A stretch of 64,000 nucleotides of DNA from contig QJZC01000062.1 in the NCBI GenBank assembly GCA_003247575.1, forward strand, positions 34,390 to 98,389, read 5' to 3'. A program made the translations under genes and the position numbers. The notes below the pieces were generated by a model. That model was given only the letters and a program-made list of their open reading frames with translations, was not told where the DNA came from and searched no databases. The DNA comes from Pseudomonadota bacterium (GTDB lineage: Bacteria > Myxococcota_A > UBA9160 > SZUA-336). Shown here one piece after another: positions 25,685 to 33,703 of this stretch (position 1 is the stretch's first letter; every line of letters begins with the position of its first letter).

Positions 25685-26842
25685 ATGGAGCTCAAGTACG
25701 GATGCAATCCCCACCAGTCCTATGCGGCTGTCGAAGCGCTCGAGGGGGCTCGGATTCCGATCGAGGTACGTAACGGGCGACCTTCGATGATCAACCTGCT
25801 CGATGCGCTCAATGCATGGCAGCTCGTGCGCGAGGTGCGCACAGCACTGGGGCTTCCTGCAGCCGCGAGCTTCAAGCACGTGTCGCCGGCCGGTGCCGCG
25901 GTTGCGGTCCCGCTCGAGCCGGAGCTGGCTCGCCTGTACGAGGTGGAAGGGCGTGCGCTGTCTCCCTTGGCCACGGCCTACGTGCGCGCGCGGGGGGCCG
26001 ACCCGAAGAGCTCGTTCGGCGACGTGGTCGCACTCTCGGATCGGGTGGACGTTGCGACGGCAGAATTCCTGAAGGGCGTCGTATCCGATGGAGTCGTGGC
26101 TCCCGGCTTCGATCCCGAAGCGCTCGAGATCCTGCGCGCCAAGAAGGGCGGTGGCTTCATCGTGCTCGAGGCGGACCCCGACTTCGAGCCGCCCGAGCTG
26201 GAAGCGCGCGAGGTGTTCGGTGTACGCCTCATTCAGACGCGCAACAATCGAGCGCTTACCTCCGCCGATCTCGACGATGTCGTATGCGGCGAGCTCACGG
26301 ACTCGGCTCGTCGCGATCTGTTGCTCGGTCTCGTCACGCTCAAGTACACCCAGTCGAACTCGGTCGGATACGCTCTGGGTGGTCAGATGATCGGGATCGG
26401 AGCGGGCCAGCAGTCTCGGGTCGATTGCACGAAGCTCGCTGGAGCCAAGGCTGACGTGTGGCATCTGGGCCGGCATCCGAAGGTGTTGGGGCTGTGCTTC
26501 CGCAAGGCGGTCAAGAGGCAGGAGCGGATCAACTGGCGTGTGCGCTTCATCGAGGGCGATCTGACGCGGCTTGAGCATCAGGCCCTGGAGGCGGCTCTCG
26601 ACGGTCCGCTGGAGCTGCTCGATCAGGCCGAGCGGCTTGCCTGGATCCAGTCCCTGTCGGGGGTGAGTCTGGTCTCGGATGGGTTTCTGCCGTTTCGGGA
26701 CAACATCGATCATGCCGCGCGACATGGTGTGGGCTTCATTGCGCAGCCCGGCGGATCCTCACGCGACTCCGAGATCGAGAAGGCTTGCCGCGAGTACGGT
26801 ATCGCGATGGTTCACACCGGAGTTCGCCTGTTCCATCACTAG
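25685..26842 (+). CDS. Stand-alone AICAR transformylase (PurH C-terminal domain only)
   Basis: Purine biosynthesis: formylates AICAR with 10-formyl-tetrahydrofolate. 385 aa, so it lacks the roughly 200-residue IMP cyclohydrolase domain of bifunctional PurH. ATG 25685 follows a strong AGGAGG, and the protein begins directly at the transformylase signature MELKYGCNPHQSY. Catalytic Lys-His in SFKHVSPAGAAVAV, then KSSFGDVVALSD, LKYTQSNSVGYALGGQ, IGIGAGQQSRVDC and SDGFLPFRDNIDHA. All are intact. Stand-alone forms are known in some bacteria, which then need a separate cyclohydrolase; none is in this window. Confidence 0.9.
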   Translation: MELKYGCNPHQSYAAVEALEGARIPIEVRNGRPSMINLLDALNAWQLVREVRTALGLPAAASFKHVSPAGAAVAVPLEPELARLYEVEGRALSPLATAYVRARGADPKSSFGDVVALSDRVDVATAEFLKGVVSDGVVAPGFDPEALEILRAKKGGGFIVLEADPDFEPPELEAREVFGVRLIQTRNNRALTSADLDDVVCGELTDSARRDLLLGLVTLKYTQSNSVGYALGGQMIGIGAGQQSRVDCTKLAGAKADVWHLGRHPKVLGLCFRKAVKRQERINWRVRFIEGDLTRLEHQALEAALDGPLELLDQAERLAWIQSLSGVSLVSDGFLPFRDNIDHAARHGVGFIAQPGGSSRDSEIEKACREYGIAMVHTGVRLFHH

Positions 26843-26864
26843 CGGCGCAGCTGGTGCGGGTGTC

Positions 26865-27647
26865 TCAGCGCCCAACGAACCTCGGGGGGCGCTTCTCCAG
26901 GAACGCACGCACGCCTTCTCGGTAGTCTTCGCTCTCGAAGCATGTCTGGATTGCACGAGCGGCTGCCTTGCGATCGCGAGCGGCGTCCGGCTTCGCGATC
27001 TCGCGAGAGCAGAGCTTGACCGCCTGCACGGTGAGCGGCGCGTTGGCTGCGATGCCTTCCGCCGTCTTCAGCACGAACGCATCGAGCTCGTCCTTCGGCA
27101 GGACGCGGTTGATGAGCCCGAAGCGCAATGCATCCTCTGCTGGAAAACGTCTCGCGGTGAAGAAGATCTCTTTTGCGAACGAGGGGCCGATCAGCTGAGT
27201 CAGCGTCTCGATTCCTGCCATTCCGTATCCGAGTCCCAGGCGCGCGGCCGGGATTGCGAAGACGGCGTCCTCCGTCGCGTACCGGATATCCGCCGTGAGA
27301 GCGATCGCCACACCGCCTCCGACACAGAACCCGTGAATGGCTGCGATCACGGGCTTTCGGATTTTGGCGAGTGCATCGAACGCAGCTTGTCCGGCGACGT
27401 CGTAGTCGCGTGCCGCGCCACCGGTGCGTTGGCTCTCGAACTGGGAGATGTCCGCACCGGAGACGAACGCGACGTCGCCCGACCCGCGGAGCACGACCAC
27501 ACGGATATCGGGATCGTCGTCGAGGTCGGAGGTCGCCTGCGGAATCGCTGCCCACATTTCCGCCGAGATCGCGTTGCGTCGCTCCGGGTGGTCGAAGACG
27601 ATCGTGCCGACTGCGCCCCGCTTTTCTACTCGTACCGTTCCGCCCAT
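26865..27647 (-). CDS. Enoyl-CoA hydratase/isomerase (crotonase) family protein
   Basis: 260 aa crotonase-fold enzyme. CoA/oxyanion-hole segments: FVSGADISQFES and AIHGFCVGGGVAIALTAD, then FFTARRFPAEDALRFGLINR. In the active-site loop the sequence is FAIPAARLGLGYGMAGI, so the first catalytic Glu of classical enoyl-CoA hydratase (the E of PE.KLG) is replaced by Ala. It may therefore be an isomerase, hydrolase or other crotonase rather than a true hydratase. It stands alone, convergent with the purine gene and divergent from thiO. Confidence 0.88.
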   Translation of the reverse strand: MGGTVRVEKRGAVGTIVFDHPERRNAISAEMWAAIPQATSDLDDDPDIRVVVLRGSGDVAFVSGADISQFESQRTGGAARDYDVAGQAAFDALAKIRKPVIAAIHGFCVGGGVAIALTADIRYATEDAVFAIPAARLGLGYGMAGIETLTQLIGPSFAKEIFFTARRFPAEDALRFGLINRVLPKDELDAFVLKTAEGIAANAPLTVQAVKLCSREIAKPDAARDRKAAARAIQTCFESEDYREGVRAFLEKRPPRFVGR

Positions 27648-27768
27648 TACTGGCTCCTCCTCTGCGACCAGTCTATCGGAGCCGACCTCGTGCTGGTGGG
27701 CTTTGTGCTCCGGTGTCCGGGGCCCTCGGGCGCCCGCGTGGGCGATCCGCGGGCGCTATGTTTGCTGC

Positions 27769-28935
27769 ATGCCTTCAGCTGAAGTAGTGATCGTAGGTGC
27801 GGGAGTCGTCGGCTGTGCCGCTGCCCGAGCTCTCGCCAAATGCGGACTGCGCGTGCGGGTGCTCGAGCGGGACCAGCCGGGGGCGCACGCATCCTCGGCC
27901 GCTGCGGGAATGCTCGCGCCCCTCGCAGAGTCAGAAGGCCGCGGTCCGCTCTTCGCACTCGGCAGCGCTGCGCTTGCCGAGTTTCCGGAGGTGGCGCAGG
28001 AGCTGGGTTCCGAGTCCGGAATCGACGTCGGCTGGGTGCAGCGAGGGCTTGTTCGCCTATACCGCAAGGACGCGCCGCCCGCGGAGCTTCCGGGCCGGGA
28101 GCCGGCAGCGAGACACTCGCTTCCACTCGGCATCGAACGCTGGGATGGGAGGCAGCTGCGGGAGCGGTTCCCCGGTGTGGCGCCGGAGTTCGAGTCCGCA
28201 CACTTTTCGCCGTACGAGGGAGTCGTCGATCCAGTGCGCTTGACGCGAGCGTATCGGATTGCAGCCGAGCGGTTCGGAGCGATCTTCGAGTGCGACCAGG
28301 AGGTCACGGGACTGATCACGGACTCGGATCGCGTGACGGGTGTGCGCACGCGACAGGGGCCGCATTGGGCCGCGCACGTTCTCTGGTGCGGTGGGGCCTG
28401 GTCGGGGATGCTCGAGCTTCCGGGAGGGCACCTCCCCGTCGAGCCAGTCAAGGGCCAGATGCTGGAGCTCGAATCCTCCACCCTGCGCACTGGCCCGCTG
28501 ATCTGGGATGATCGCACCTATCTCGTTCTGCGCGACGATGGGTTCGTGCGAGTCGGCGCGACCGTCGAGCGGGTTGGCTTCGACGTCGAGGTGAGGCTGG
28601 GGGGTGTTCGTGAGCTGGTCAACGCGGCGGTCTCTGTTTGGCCTCGCCTCGCCGAGGCGCGTCTGGTGCGTAGCTGGGCGGGTCTGCGCCCGGTCACACC
28701 GGATGGCCTCCCGCTCGTCGGGCCTTGTCCGGGTCTGCGCGGCATCAGCGTGGCCACCGGGCACGGGAGGCATGGGATCCTGCTATCGGCGATCACGGCG
28801 CGTAGAGTCCGCAGCTGCGTGCTTCGAGAGCCTACAGCGGGTCCCGAGCTGCCATGGGAGGCGCTCGATCCCGCACGCGTCGATCTCGCCTCTCTCCCCG
28901 GTGTGCGCAACTCCGGCTCGGATTCGTTCGGCTGA
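27769..28935 (+). CDS. thiO: Glycine oxidase ThiO-like FAD amino-acid oxidase
   Basis: 388 aa. The N-terminal FAD-binding motif VVIVGAGVVGCAAARALA is followed by SSAAAGMLAPLAE and ends with SWAGLRPVTPDGLPLVGP and ATGHGRHGILLSAITA, the glycine oxidase/DadA-like pattern. ThiO oxidises glycine to iminoglycine for the thiazole ring of thiamine. No thiG, thiS or thiE is adjacent and no TPP riboswitch is visible upstream, so the thiamine role rests on family similarity alone; a D-amino-acid oxidase is possible. ATG at 27769. Confidence 0.85.
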   Translation: MPSAEVVIVGAGVVGCAAARALAKCGLRVRVLERDQPGAHASSAAAGMLAPLAESEGRGPLFALGSAALAEFPEVAQELGSESGIDVGWVQRGLVRLYRKDAPPAELPGREPAARHSLPLGIERWDGRQLRERFPGVAPEFESAHFSPYEGVVDPVRLTRAYRIAAERFGAIFECDQEVTGLITDSDRVTGVRTRQGPHWAAHVLWCGGAWSGMLELPGGHLPVEPVKGQMLELESSTLRTGPLIWDDRTYLVLRDDGFVRVGATVERVGFDVEVRLGGVRELVNAAVSVWPRLAEARLVRSWAGLRPVTPDGLPLVGPCPGLRGISVATGHGRHGILLSAITARRVRSCVLREPTAGPELPWEALDPARVDLASLPGVRNSGSDSFG

Positions 28936-28973
28936 GTAGCGACCGATGCGGCCTCGGGTAATCTGAGCAGCCC

Positions 28974-30425
28974 ATGAATGTGCGGATGGCTCTCTGGGTC
29001 GTAGGGATCGTCGTAGGCGCCGTTGCGCTTGCTCAGGTCCCGTGCGTGTTGCTAGCTCTCTTTCGAGGCGAGGCCTGGCTCCCGTTTGCCGCAGCCGTCC
29101 TGCTCGGCGCCTCCGTGTCCGTGCTCTCGGCGCTGATCGCACGTCGCGAGAGCAGCGTGCTGGATCACCGCTCGGCGTTCATCGCGGTCACGCTCGGCTG
29201 GCTGTCTGCGTGCATGCTCGGTGCGGCGCCGTTCGTTTGGCATCCCGCCGTGAAGTTGTCTCTACTCGATGCGTTCTTCGAGTCCGTCTCCGGCTTTACG
29301 ACGACCGGCGCCACGGTGCTGTCTGGGCTCGATCGGTTGCCGCGTTCGCTGCTTCTCTGGCGCAGCTTGACGCATTGGCTCGGTGGCATGGGGATGGTGC
29401 TGCTCGGTATCGCGGTACTGCCGGTACTGGGAGTTGGCGGGATGCAGCTCTTCAAGGCGGAGAGCCCTGGCCCAACGAAGGACAAGCTGACCCCCAGGAT
29501 CGCCGAGACGGCGAAGGTGCTCTGGCTGTTGTATCTCGGCCTGACTTTATCCGATGTCCTGTTGCTGATGGTCGGCGGGATGGAACTCTTCGATGCCGTC
29601 TGTCACGCGATGGCCACCGTATCCACAGGTGGTTTCTCGACCCACGATGCTTCGCTTGCGTACTACGACTCCGCGGCGATCACCCTGGTGACGGCTGTCT
29701 TTATGCTACTGGGCGGGTCCAGCTTCGTAGTTCTTCATCGTGGCTTGACCGGCGGACTGCATTGGGGAGGTAACGTCGAGCTTCGAACCTACGTCGGGAT
29801 CTTCATCGCCGCATCCGCGCTGATTGCAATCGATCTGCGTCTGCACCAGTCCGGTGATTACGCGACCCTCGGCGTGGCGGCGGAGCACGCCATCTTTCAG
29901 ACGGCGTCCATCCTGACGACGACGGGTTTCGTCACGCGCGATTTTGCGTTGTGGCCTTTTTTGTCGAGTTCGCTTTTGTTGGCCCTGTGCTTCGTCGGCG
30001 GTATGGCGGGATCGACTGGCGGAGGGATCAAGGTGATCCGCATCGTGCTGATGGTGAAGCTGGCGCTCTCTCAGTTCTTTCGGCTGGTGCATCCGCGCGG
30101 CGTGCTCAGCCTGAAGCTCGGCGACCGCACGATCGAGGACCAAATCGTGCTGAGCGTGCTGGGATTCATCGCAATGTGGTTCCTGCTGCTCGGGCTCGGG
30201 ACGGTCTTGCTGGCACTGCTCGGCTCAGATCTCTTGACCGCCGGCAGCGCAGCGGCCGTGACGCTCGGCAACATAGGCCCAGGATTCGGTGGTGTGGGAC
30301 CTTCCAATACTTTTGCGGGCTTCGATCCCGGCTCCAAGCTGCTGATGAGCGTGCTCATGCTGCTCGGCCGGCTCGAGGTCTTCGCCGTGCTCGTGATCTT
30401 CACTCCCGGATTCTGGCGCCAATAG
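28974..30425 (+). CDS. trkH: Trk-type potassium uptake channel subunit
   Basis: 483 aa polytopic membrane protein, the K+ translocating subunit. Four pore-loop filters in order: SGFTTTGATV, ATVSTGGFSTHD, TASILTTTGFVTRD and NIGPGFGGVGPSNTF, the last carrying the GPG-type TrkH element. SLTHWLGGMGMVLLGIAVLP is also a family hallmark. The partner TrkA is not in the window. The gene begins 38 bp after thiO, so it may share its transcript, and a LysR gene follows 69 bp later. Confidence 0.95.
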   Translation: MNVRMALWVVGIVVGAVALAQVPCVLLALFRGEAWLPFAAAVLLGASVSVLSALIARRESSVLDHRSAFIAVTLGWLSACMLGAAPFVWHPAVKLSLLDAFFESVSGFTTTGATVLSGLDRLPRSLLLWRSLTHWLGGMGMVLLGIAVLPVLGVGGMQLFKAESPGPTKDKLTPRIAETAKVLWLLYLGLTLSDVLLLMVGGMELFDAVCHAMATVSTGGFSTHDASLAYYDSAAITLVTAVFMLLGGSSFVVLHRGLTGGLHWGGNVELRTYVGIFIAASALIAIDLRLHQSGDYATLGVAAEHAIFQTASILTTTGFVTRDFALWPFLSSSLLLALCFVGGMAGSTGGGIKVIRIVLMVKLALSQFFRLVHPRGVLSLKLGDRTIEDQIVLSVLGFIAMWFLLLGLGTVLLALLGSDLLTAGSAAAVTLGNIGPGFGGVGPSNTFAGFDPGSKLLMSVLMLLGRLEVFAVLVIFTPGFWRQ

Positions 30426-30494
30426 GTGTTGAGAATTCGCGAAGTTCGAGGAAAGCACTTGCCGCGGTGGTTCTGACTGATTGACAATCGATCC

Positions 30495-31385
30495 GTGGAC
30501 AATCTTGCACAGATGGTGGTGTTCGCGCGGGTCGTCGAGGAGGGCAGCTTCTCGGGAGCCGCGAAGGCATTGGGGTACTCGCGTGCGGCGGTGAGCAAGC
30601 AGATTGCAAGCCTCGAACGCGAGATCGGGGCTCAGCTTCTCAACCGCACGACCCGGCGCATGAGCCTGACCGAGATCGGGTCGGAGTTCTACGAGCGCTG
30701 CGCACGCATTGCGCACGAGGTCGTCGAGGCGGAGCGCATCGTTGCCGCCATGCGGGGCCATCCGGCCGGAGTGCTCCGGGTCGCGTGTCCGGTGGACTTC
30801 GGACGTAGTCACCTGGCGCCGCTGCTCCCACAGTTTCTGCGTGCGTACTCGGAGGTGCGGCTGCACCTACTCATGGATGACTACCAGGCGGACATCGTGA
30901 AGGACCGTTGTGACCTCGCGATTCGCATCACGCCCGGGCCACAAGAGCCGAGCCTGGTCGTCCGCAGGCTGGGGAGCTGCAGCACCTCGCTGGTCGCGGC
31001 ACCTGACTACCTGCGCCAGGCGGGTGAACCCAAGTCCCTGCGAGATCTCGCGGATCACTCCTGTCTGATCTACACCAACGCCCGGACTCCGGAGCTCTGG
31101 CGTTTCCGTGGTGATCGCACGGTACGCGTCTCCGGACCGCTCGCAGCGAACAATGGGGCCGTGTTGTGCAGCTCGGCGGTCGCCGGACTCGGGATCGTTC
31201 AGCTCCCAGACTTCCTTACGGAGGAAGACGTGGCGGCTGGACGCCTGAAGCGCGTGCTCGAGGGGCATGAGCCCGAGGCCTATGGCGTCTATGCCCTTTA
31301 CCCGCGGAACCAGATTCTGGCGCCGAAGGTGGTCGCCTTCGTGGATTTCCTGGCGGGAGCCTATGGGACCGGCGCCGCCGCATGA
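30495..31385 (+). CDS. LysR-family transcriptional regulator
   Basis: 296 aa, GTG start. Winged-helix domain at residues 1-62: MVVFARVVEEGSFSGAAKAL, AAVSKQIASLEREIGAQLLN, TTRRMSLTEIG. The substrate-binding domain covers about residues 90-290 and is of the subgroup with DRCDLAIRITPGP and LVVRRLGS. LysR regulators usually control a divergent or adjacent operon; here trkH precedes on the same strand and an RNA-binding protein follows, so the target is unclear. The inducer is unknown. Confidence 0.92.
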   Translation: MDNLAQMVVFARVVEEGSFSGAAKALGYSRAAVSKQIASLEREIGAQLLNRTTRRMSLTEIGSEFYERCARIAHEVVEAERIVAAMRGHPAGVLRVACPVDFGRSHLAPLLPQFLRAYSEVRLHLLMDDYQADIVKDRCDLAIRITPGPQEPSLVVRRLGSCSTSLVAAPDYLRQAGEPKSLRDLADHSCLIYTNARTPELWRFRGDRTVRVSGPLAANNGAVLCSSAVAGLGIVQLPDFLTEEDVAAGRLKRVLEGHEPEAYGVYALYPRNQILAPKVVAFVDFLAGAYGTGAAA

Positions 31386-31608
31386 CCCCGCGGGCCACTC
31401 TTTTTGTGGGTCTATGCCCTCGATGGGGTGCGCGGCGAGAAAGTCGCCAGGCGGACGCAACTCGTGAACATATTTGAGGAGTTTCAGTGGAAGATGTACG
31501 TGCATCGCGCATTGCGCGGCCCATCGATTCGGCTAGTCGAACTCTTTGGGACATGCCCTATACTTCCGCTTCGGCAGGGTCTAGCTCTGTGATCCGGGCC
31601 TGCCTCCG

Positions 31609-31652
31609 AAATCCGGGTCACACTTTTACGGCGCCTCGGCGCTCCGGGATTT
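31609..31652 (+). promoter_or_regulatory. Leader hairpin masking the RRM ribosome-binding site (candidate)
   Basis: AAATCCGG at 31609-31616 can pair with CCGGGATTT at 31644-31652 (one bulged G). The downstream arm contains the only Shine-Dalgarno-like GGGA and ends 3 nt before the TTG start of the RRM protein. A smaller GC stem (GGCGCC/GGCGCT) can form in the loop. Folding would block initiation, so it could act as a thermometer or autoregulatory element. Pairing is seen directly; function is inferred. Confidence 0.35.
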
Positions 31653-31655
31653 ACA

Positions 31656-31976
31656 TTGGGTTCAAAGATTTACGTAGGCAATATTCCGTTTTCGAGTTCC
31701 GAAGAAGACCTCCGCAAGCTGTTCGAAGCACACGGGTCGGTCTCGTCGGTCTCGATCATCACTGACCGCGACACGGGGCGCCCCCGAGGATTTGCATTCG
31801 TCGAGATGAGCTCGAGCGACGAGGCGGCGGATGCCATTCGCGCACTCGACGGGACTGATCTGGGCGGACGCTCGCTGCGGGTGAACGAGGCTCAGGACAA
31901 GCGCCGAGACGGTGGTGGTGGTGGTGGTCCTCGTGGCGGCGGCGGCGGCGGCGGCGGACGCCGAGGCGGCTGGTAA
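31656..31976 (+). CDS. Single-RRM glycine-rich RNA-binding protein
   Basis: 106 aa, TTG start. RRM at residues 3-80 with RNP2 (KIYVGNIPF) and RNP1 (RPRGFAFVEM), both canonical, and EAADAIRALDGTDLGGRSLRV at the end. The C-terminal tail (about 88-106) is almost all Gly with a few Arg, ending in RRGGW. Such small RRM proteins in bacteria are often cold- or stress-responsive RNA chaperones. The tail is encoded by GGT then GGC triplet runs, prone to slippage without loss of frame. Confidence 0.92.
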   Translation: MGSKIYVGNIPFSSSEEDLRKLFEAHGSVSSVSIITDRDTGRPRGFAFVEMSSSDEAADAIRALDGTDLGGRSLRVNEAQDKRRDGGGGGGPRGGGGGGGGRRGGW

Positions 31977-32042
31977 GGTCCGCTTCCACTCCTCAGCCGA
32001 GTTCCGGACTTCGTCCCCCGCTCTCGCGTGACCTTTTCGCGT

Positions 32043-32078
32043 GGTCCTCGTGCGCGGTTTGGTCCTCGTGCGCGGTTG
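32043..32078. repeat. 18-bp tandem duplication
   Basis: Two head-to-tail copies of ggtcctcgtgcgcggttt; the second differs only in its last base. The unit shares ggtcctcgtg with the Gly tail of the RRM gene about 120 bp upstream. No function apparent. Confidence 0.75.
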
Positions 32079-32106
32079 GATCGAAGCTCCCACCCATAGC
32101 TGAATA

Positions 32107-32146
32107 GAAGCCCGCCGGCTGACAGTGCTCAGCCGGACGGGGCTTC
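32107..32146 (+). terminator. Strong hairpin after the RRM gene
   Basis: GAAGCCCGCCGGCTGA and TCAGCCGGACGGGGCTTC pair almost perfectly around CAGTGC. It lies 130 bp after the RRM stop and 88 bp before the CBS gene. A terminator is likely by position, but there is no T-run, so it may be an intrinsic terminator of the U-poor type or simply an RNA-stabilising stem. Confidence 0.55.
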
Positions 32147-32234
32147 TGCGCCCGCTTAAGCTTCTCGCGGCTCAAGCTCCGGGTGGGCAAGTGCCGATCT
32201 TGCCCCCAGATCGCGAGGAGTACCCCCCCGGACT

Positions 32235-32672
32235 GTGGAAGATCCGATCTCGCTCGCCACGCGGCTGTCACGTCTGATGACCCGCAATGTGGCGCATATG
32301 GAGCTGCGTGACTCCGTCGAGTCTGCAGTCGAGCTCATGGCGCAGGCGAAAGTGTCCTGTGTGGTCGTGTGCAGAGAGATGCGTCCCAAGGGGATCCTGA
32401 CGGAGCGAGACGTGACGATGATGTATACGTCCGCCTTGCCGCCCAGCTCGGATGTCTCCCTGGAGACGGTGATGTACTCCCCGATCGTGAGCCTTGCTGC
32501 CCAGGACTCGCTCGGATCCGTGCTCGACATCGTGCCCCGGCTGGCCAGTCGCCACGTTCCTGTCGTGGATGGTGCAGGCCGGCTGGTGGGCCTGCTCACC
32601 CAGACGGAGCTGTTGGCTGCCTACTGCGGAATCCTGCGCGGAGTGGCAGGGGCACCGCACTCTGGCGGCTAG
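32235..32672 (+). CDS. Tandem CBS-domain protein
   Basis: 145 aa, GTG start. CBS1 at about residues 12-66 (LMTRNVAHMELRDSVESA, SCVVVCREMRPKGILTER), CBS2 at about 77-130 (VMYSPIVSLAAQDSLGSV, SRHVPVVDGAGRLVGLL). Likely an adenine-nucleotide-binding sensor. It ends in a CTAG shared with the stop codon of the convergent mscS gene. The same length and layout as the CBS-pair protein at 2936-3373, but the sequence is well diverged. Confidence 0.85.
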   Translation: MEDPISLATRLSRLMTRNVAHMELRDSVESAVELMAQAKVSCVVVCREMRPKGILTERDVTMMYTSALPPSSDVSLETVMYSPIVSLAAQDSLGSVLDIVPRLASRHVPVVDGAGRLVGLLTQTELLAAYCGILRGVAGAPHSGG

Positions 32673-33496
32673 CTAGGCGGGCGCGTCGTGTCCGGCCTCA
32701 TCGGGTGTACGTGGACGTCTCGTTGTGGGTACGGAATCGAGATCCCGTTGGCATCGAATCCGCGCTTGATCCGCTCGAGCAGCTCGCAACGGGTCGCCCA
32801 GAAGTCCTTTCCGGCAACCCAGGGGCGTACGGCGATGTCCACGCTGCTCGCGCCCAGCTCGCAAACTCCGACGAAGGGTGCGGGCTCCTCGAGGATTCGC
32901 TCGTCTGCAGCGAGCGTGTCCAGAATCACCTGCTTGGCGCGGTCGAGGTCGTCACCGTATCCGATTCCGAAGACCAGATCGATGCGGCGCGTGGGGTTCG
33001 CCGAGAAGTTCGTGATGCATCCATTCGTGATCGAGGCGTTGGGTAGCACGATGCGCTTGTTGTCGGGGGTCTTGAGCTGCGTGGCGAACACCTGGATCTC
33101 TTCGACGGTACCGGCCACGCCCGCTGCTTCGACGAAGTCGTCTACCTTGAAGGGCCGGAACAGGATCAGCATGACTCCGGCGGCGAAATTGCTGAGTGAG
33201 CCCTGAAGGGCAAAGCCGATGGCAACACCCGCAGCAGCGAGAATGGCCGCAAAAGAGGTCGTGTTGACTCCCAGCTGGCCGAGCGCGGAGATGACCAGCA
33301 GGGTCATGAGGATCATGTAGCCGAGATTGGACGCGAAGCGCGCCAAGGTCGGATCCACGCGAGCGCGTTCCATGCCGCTGCGCAGGCCACGCATCAGCAA
33401 GCGTACCAGCACGTACCCGAGGACCAGGATCAGCACTGCGCTGATCAGCTGTGGAACGTACTCCGCCGCAGCAGATCGTATGATCTCGAGTGTCAC
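32669..33496 (-). CDS. Small-conductance mechanosensitive channel (MscS family)
   Basis: 275 aa, GTG start, close to the E. coli MscS size. Three membrane segments: residues about 15-35, 55-80 and the pore helix TSFAAILAAAGVAIGFALQG followed by SLSNFAAGVMLILFRPFKV. The cytoplasmic beta domain begins with DDFVEAAGVAGTVEEI and has VLPNASITNGCITNFS. It releases solutes on hypo-osmotic shock. The stop overlaps the CBS gene stop in CTAG. Confidence 0.95.
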   Translation of the reverse strand: MTLEIIRSAAAEYVPQLISAVLILVLGYVLVRLLMRGLRSGMERARVDPTLARFASNLGYMILMTLLVISALGQLGVNTTSFAAILAAAGVAIGFALQGSLSNFAAGVMLILFRPFKVDDFVEAAGVAGTVEEIQVFATQLKTPDNKRIVLPNASITNGCITNFSANPTRRIDLVFGIGYGDDLDRAKQVILDTLAADERILEEPAPFVGVCELGASSVDIAVRPWVAGKDFWATRCELLERIKRGFDANGISIPYPQRDVHVHPMRPDTTRPPS

Positions 33497-33703
33497 CTTG
33501 AGTGCCTCCGATGGCAGTGGGTGCTCGTGCGAAGCTTAGCAGGTGGAATCCCGCGTGCGGCTCCGAGCCTCCGCCTGCCTCGTGGGAGGCGAGTTTCCGA
33601 CGGTGAAGTGCGTGTTTATCCCTTCGCTGGGTGCGCGCTCAGCGAAGGCCTCGTGAGGTGGGGAGTTGCCGCCTGCGGGGCGGCGGTTGCGGTGACGGGG
33701 CGC

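Noticed and set aside
25487..26725. N-terminal extension of the peroxiredoxin frame
   Set aside because: It is antisense to the AICAR transformylase; the peroxiredoxin fold starts at 25486.
27648..27768. TPP riboswitch before thiO
   Set aside because: No CTGAGA or ACCTGATCTGG-type Thi-box elements are present in the 121-bp spacer.
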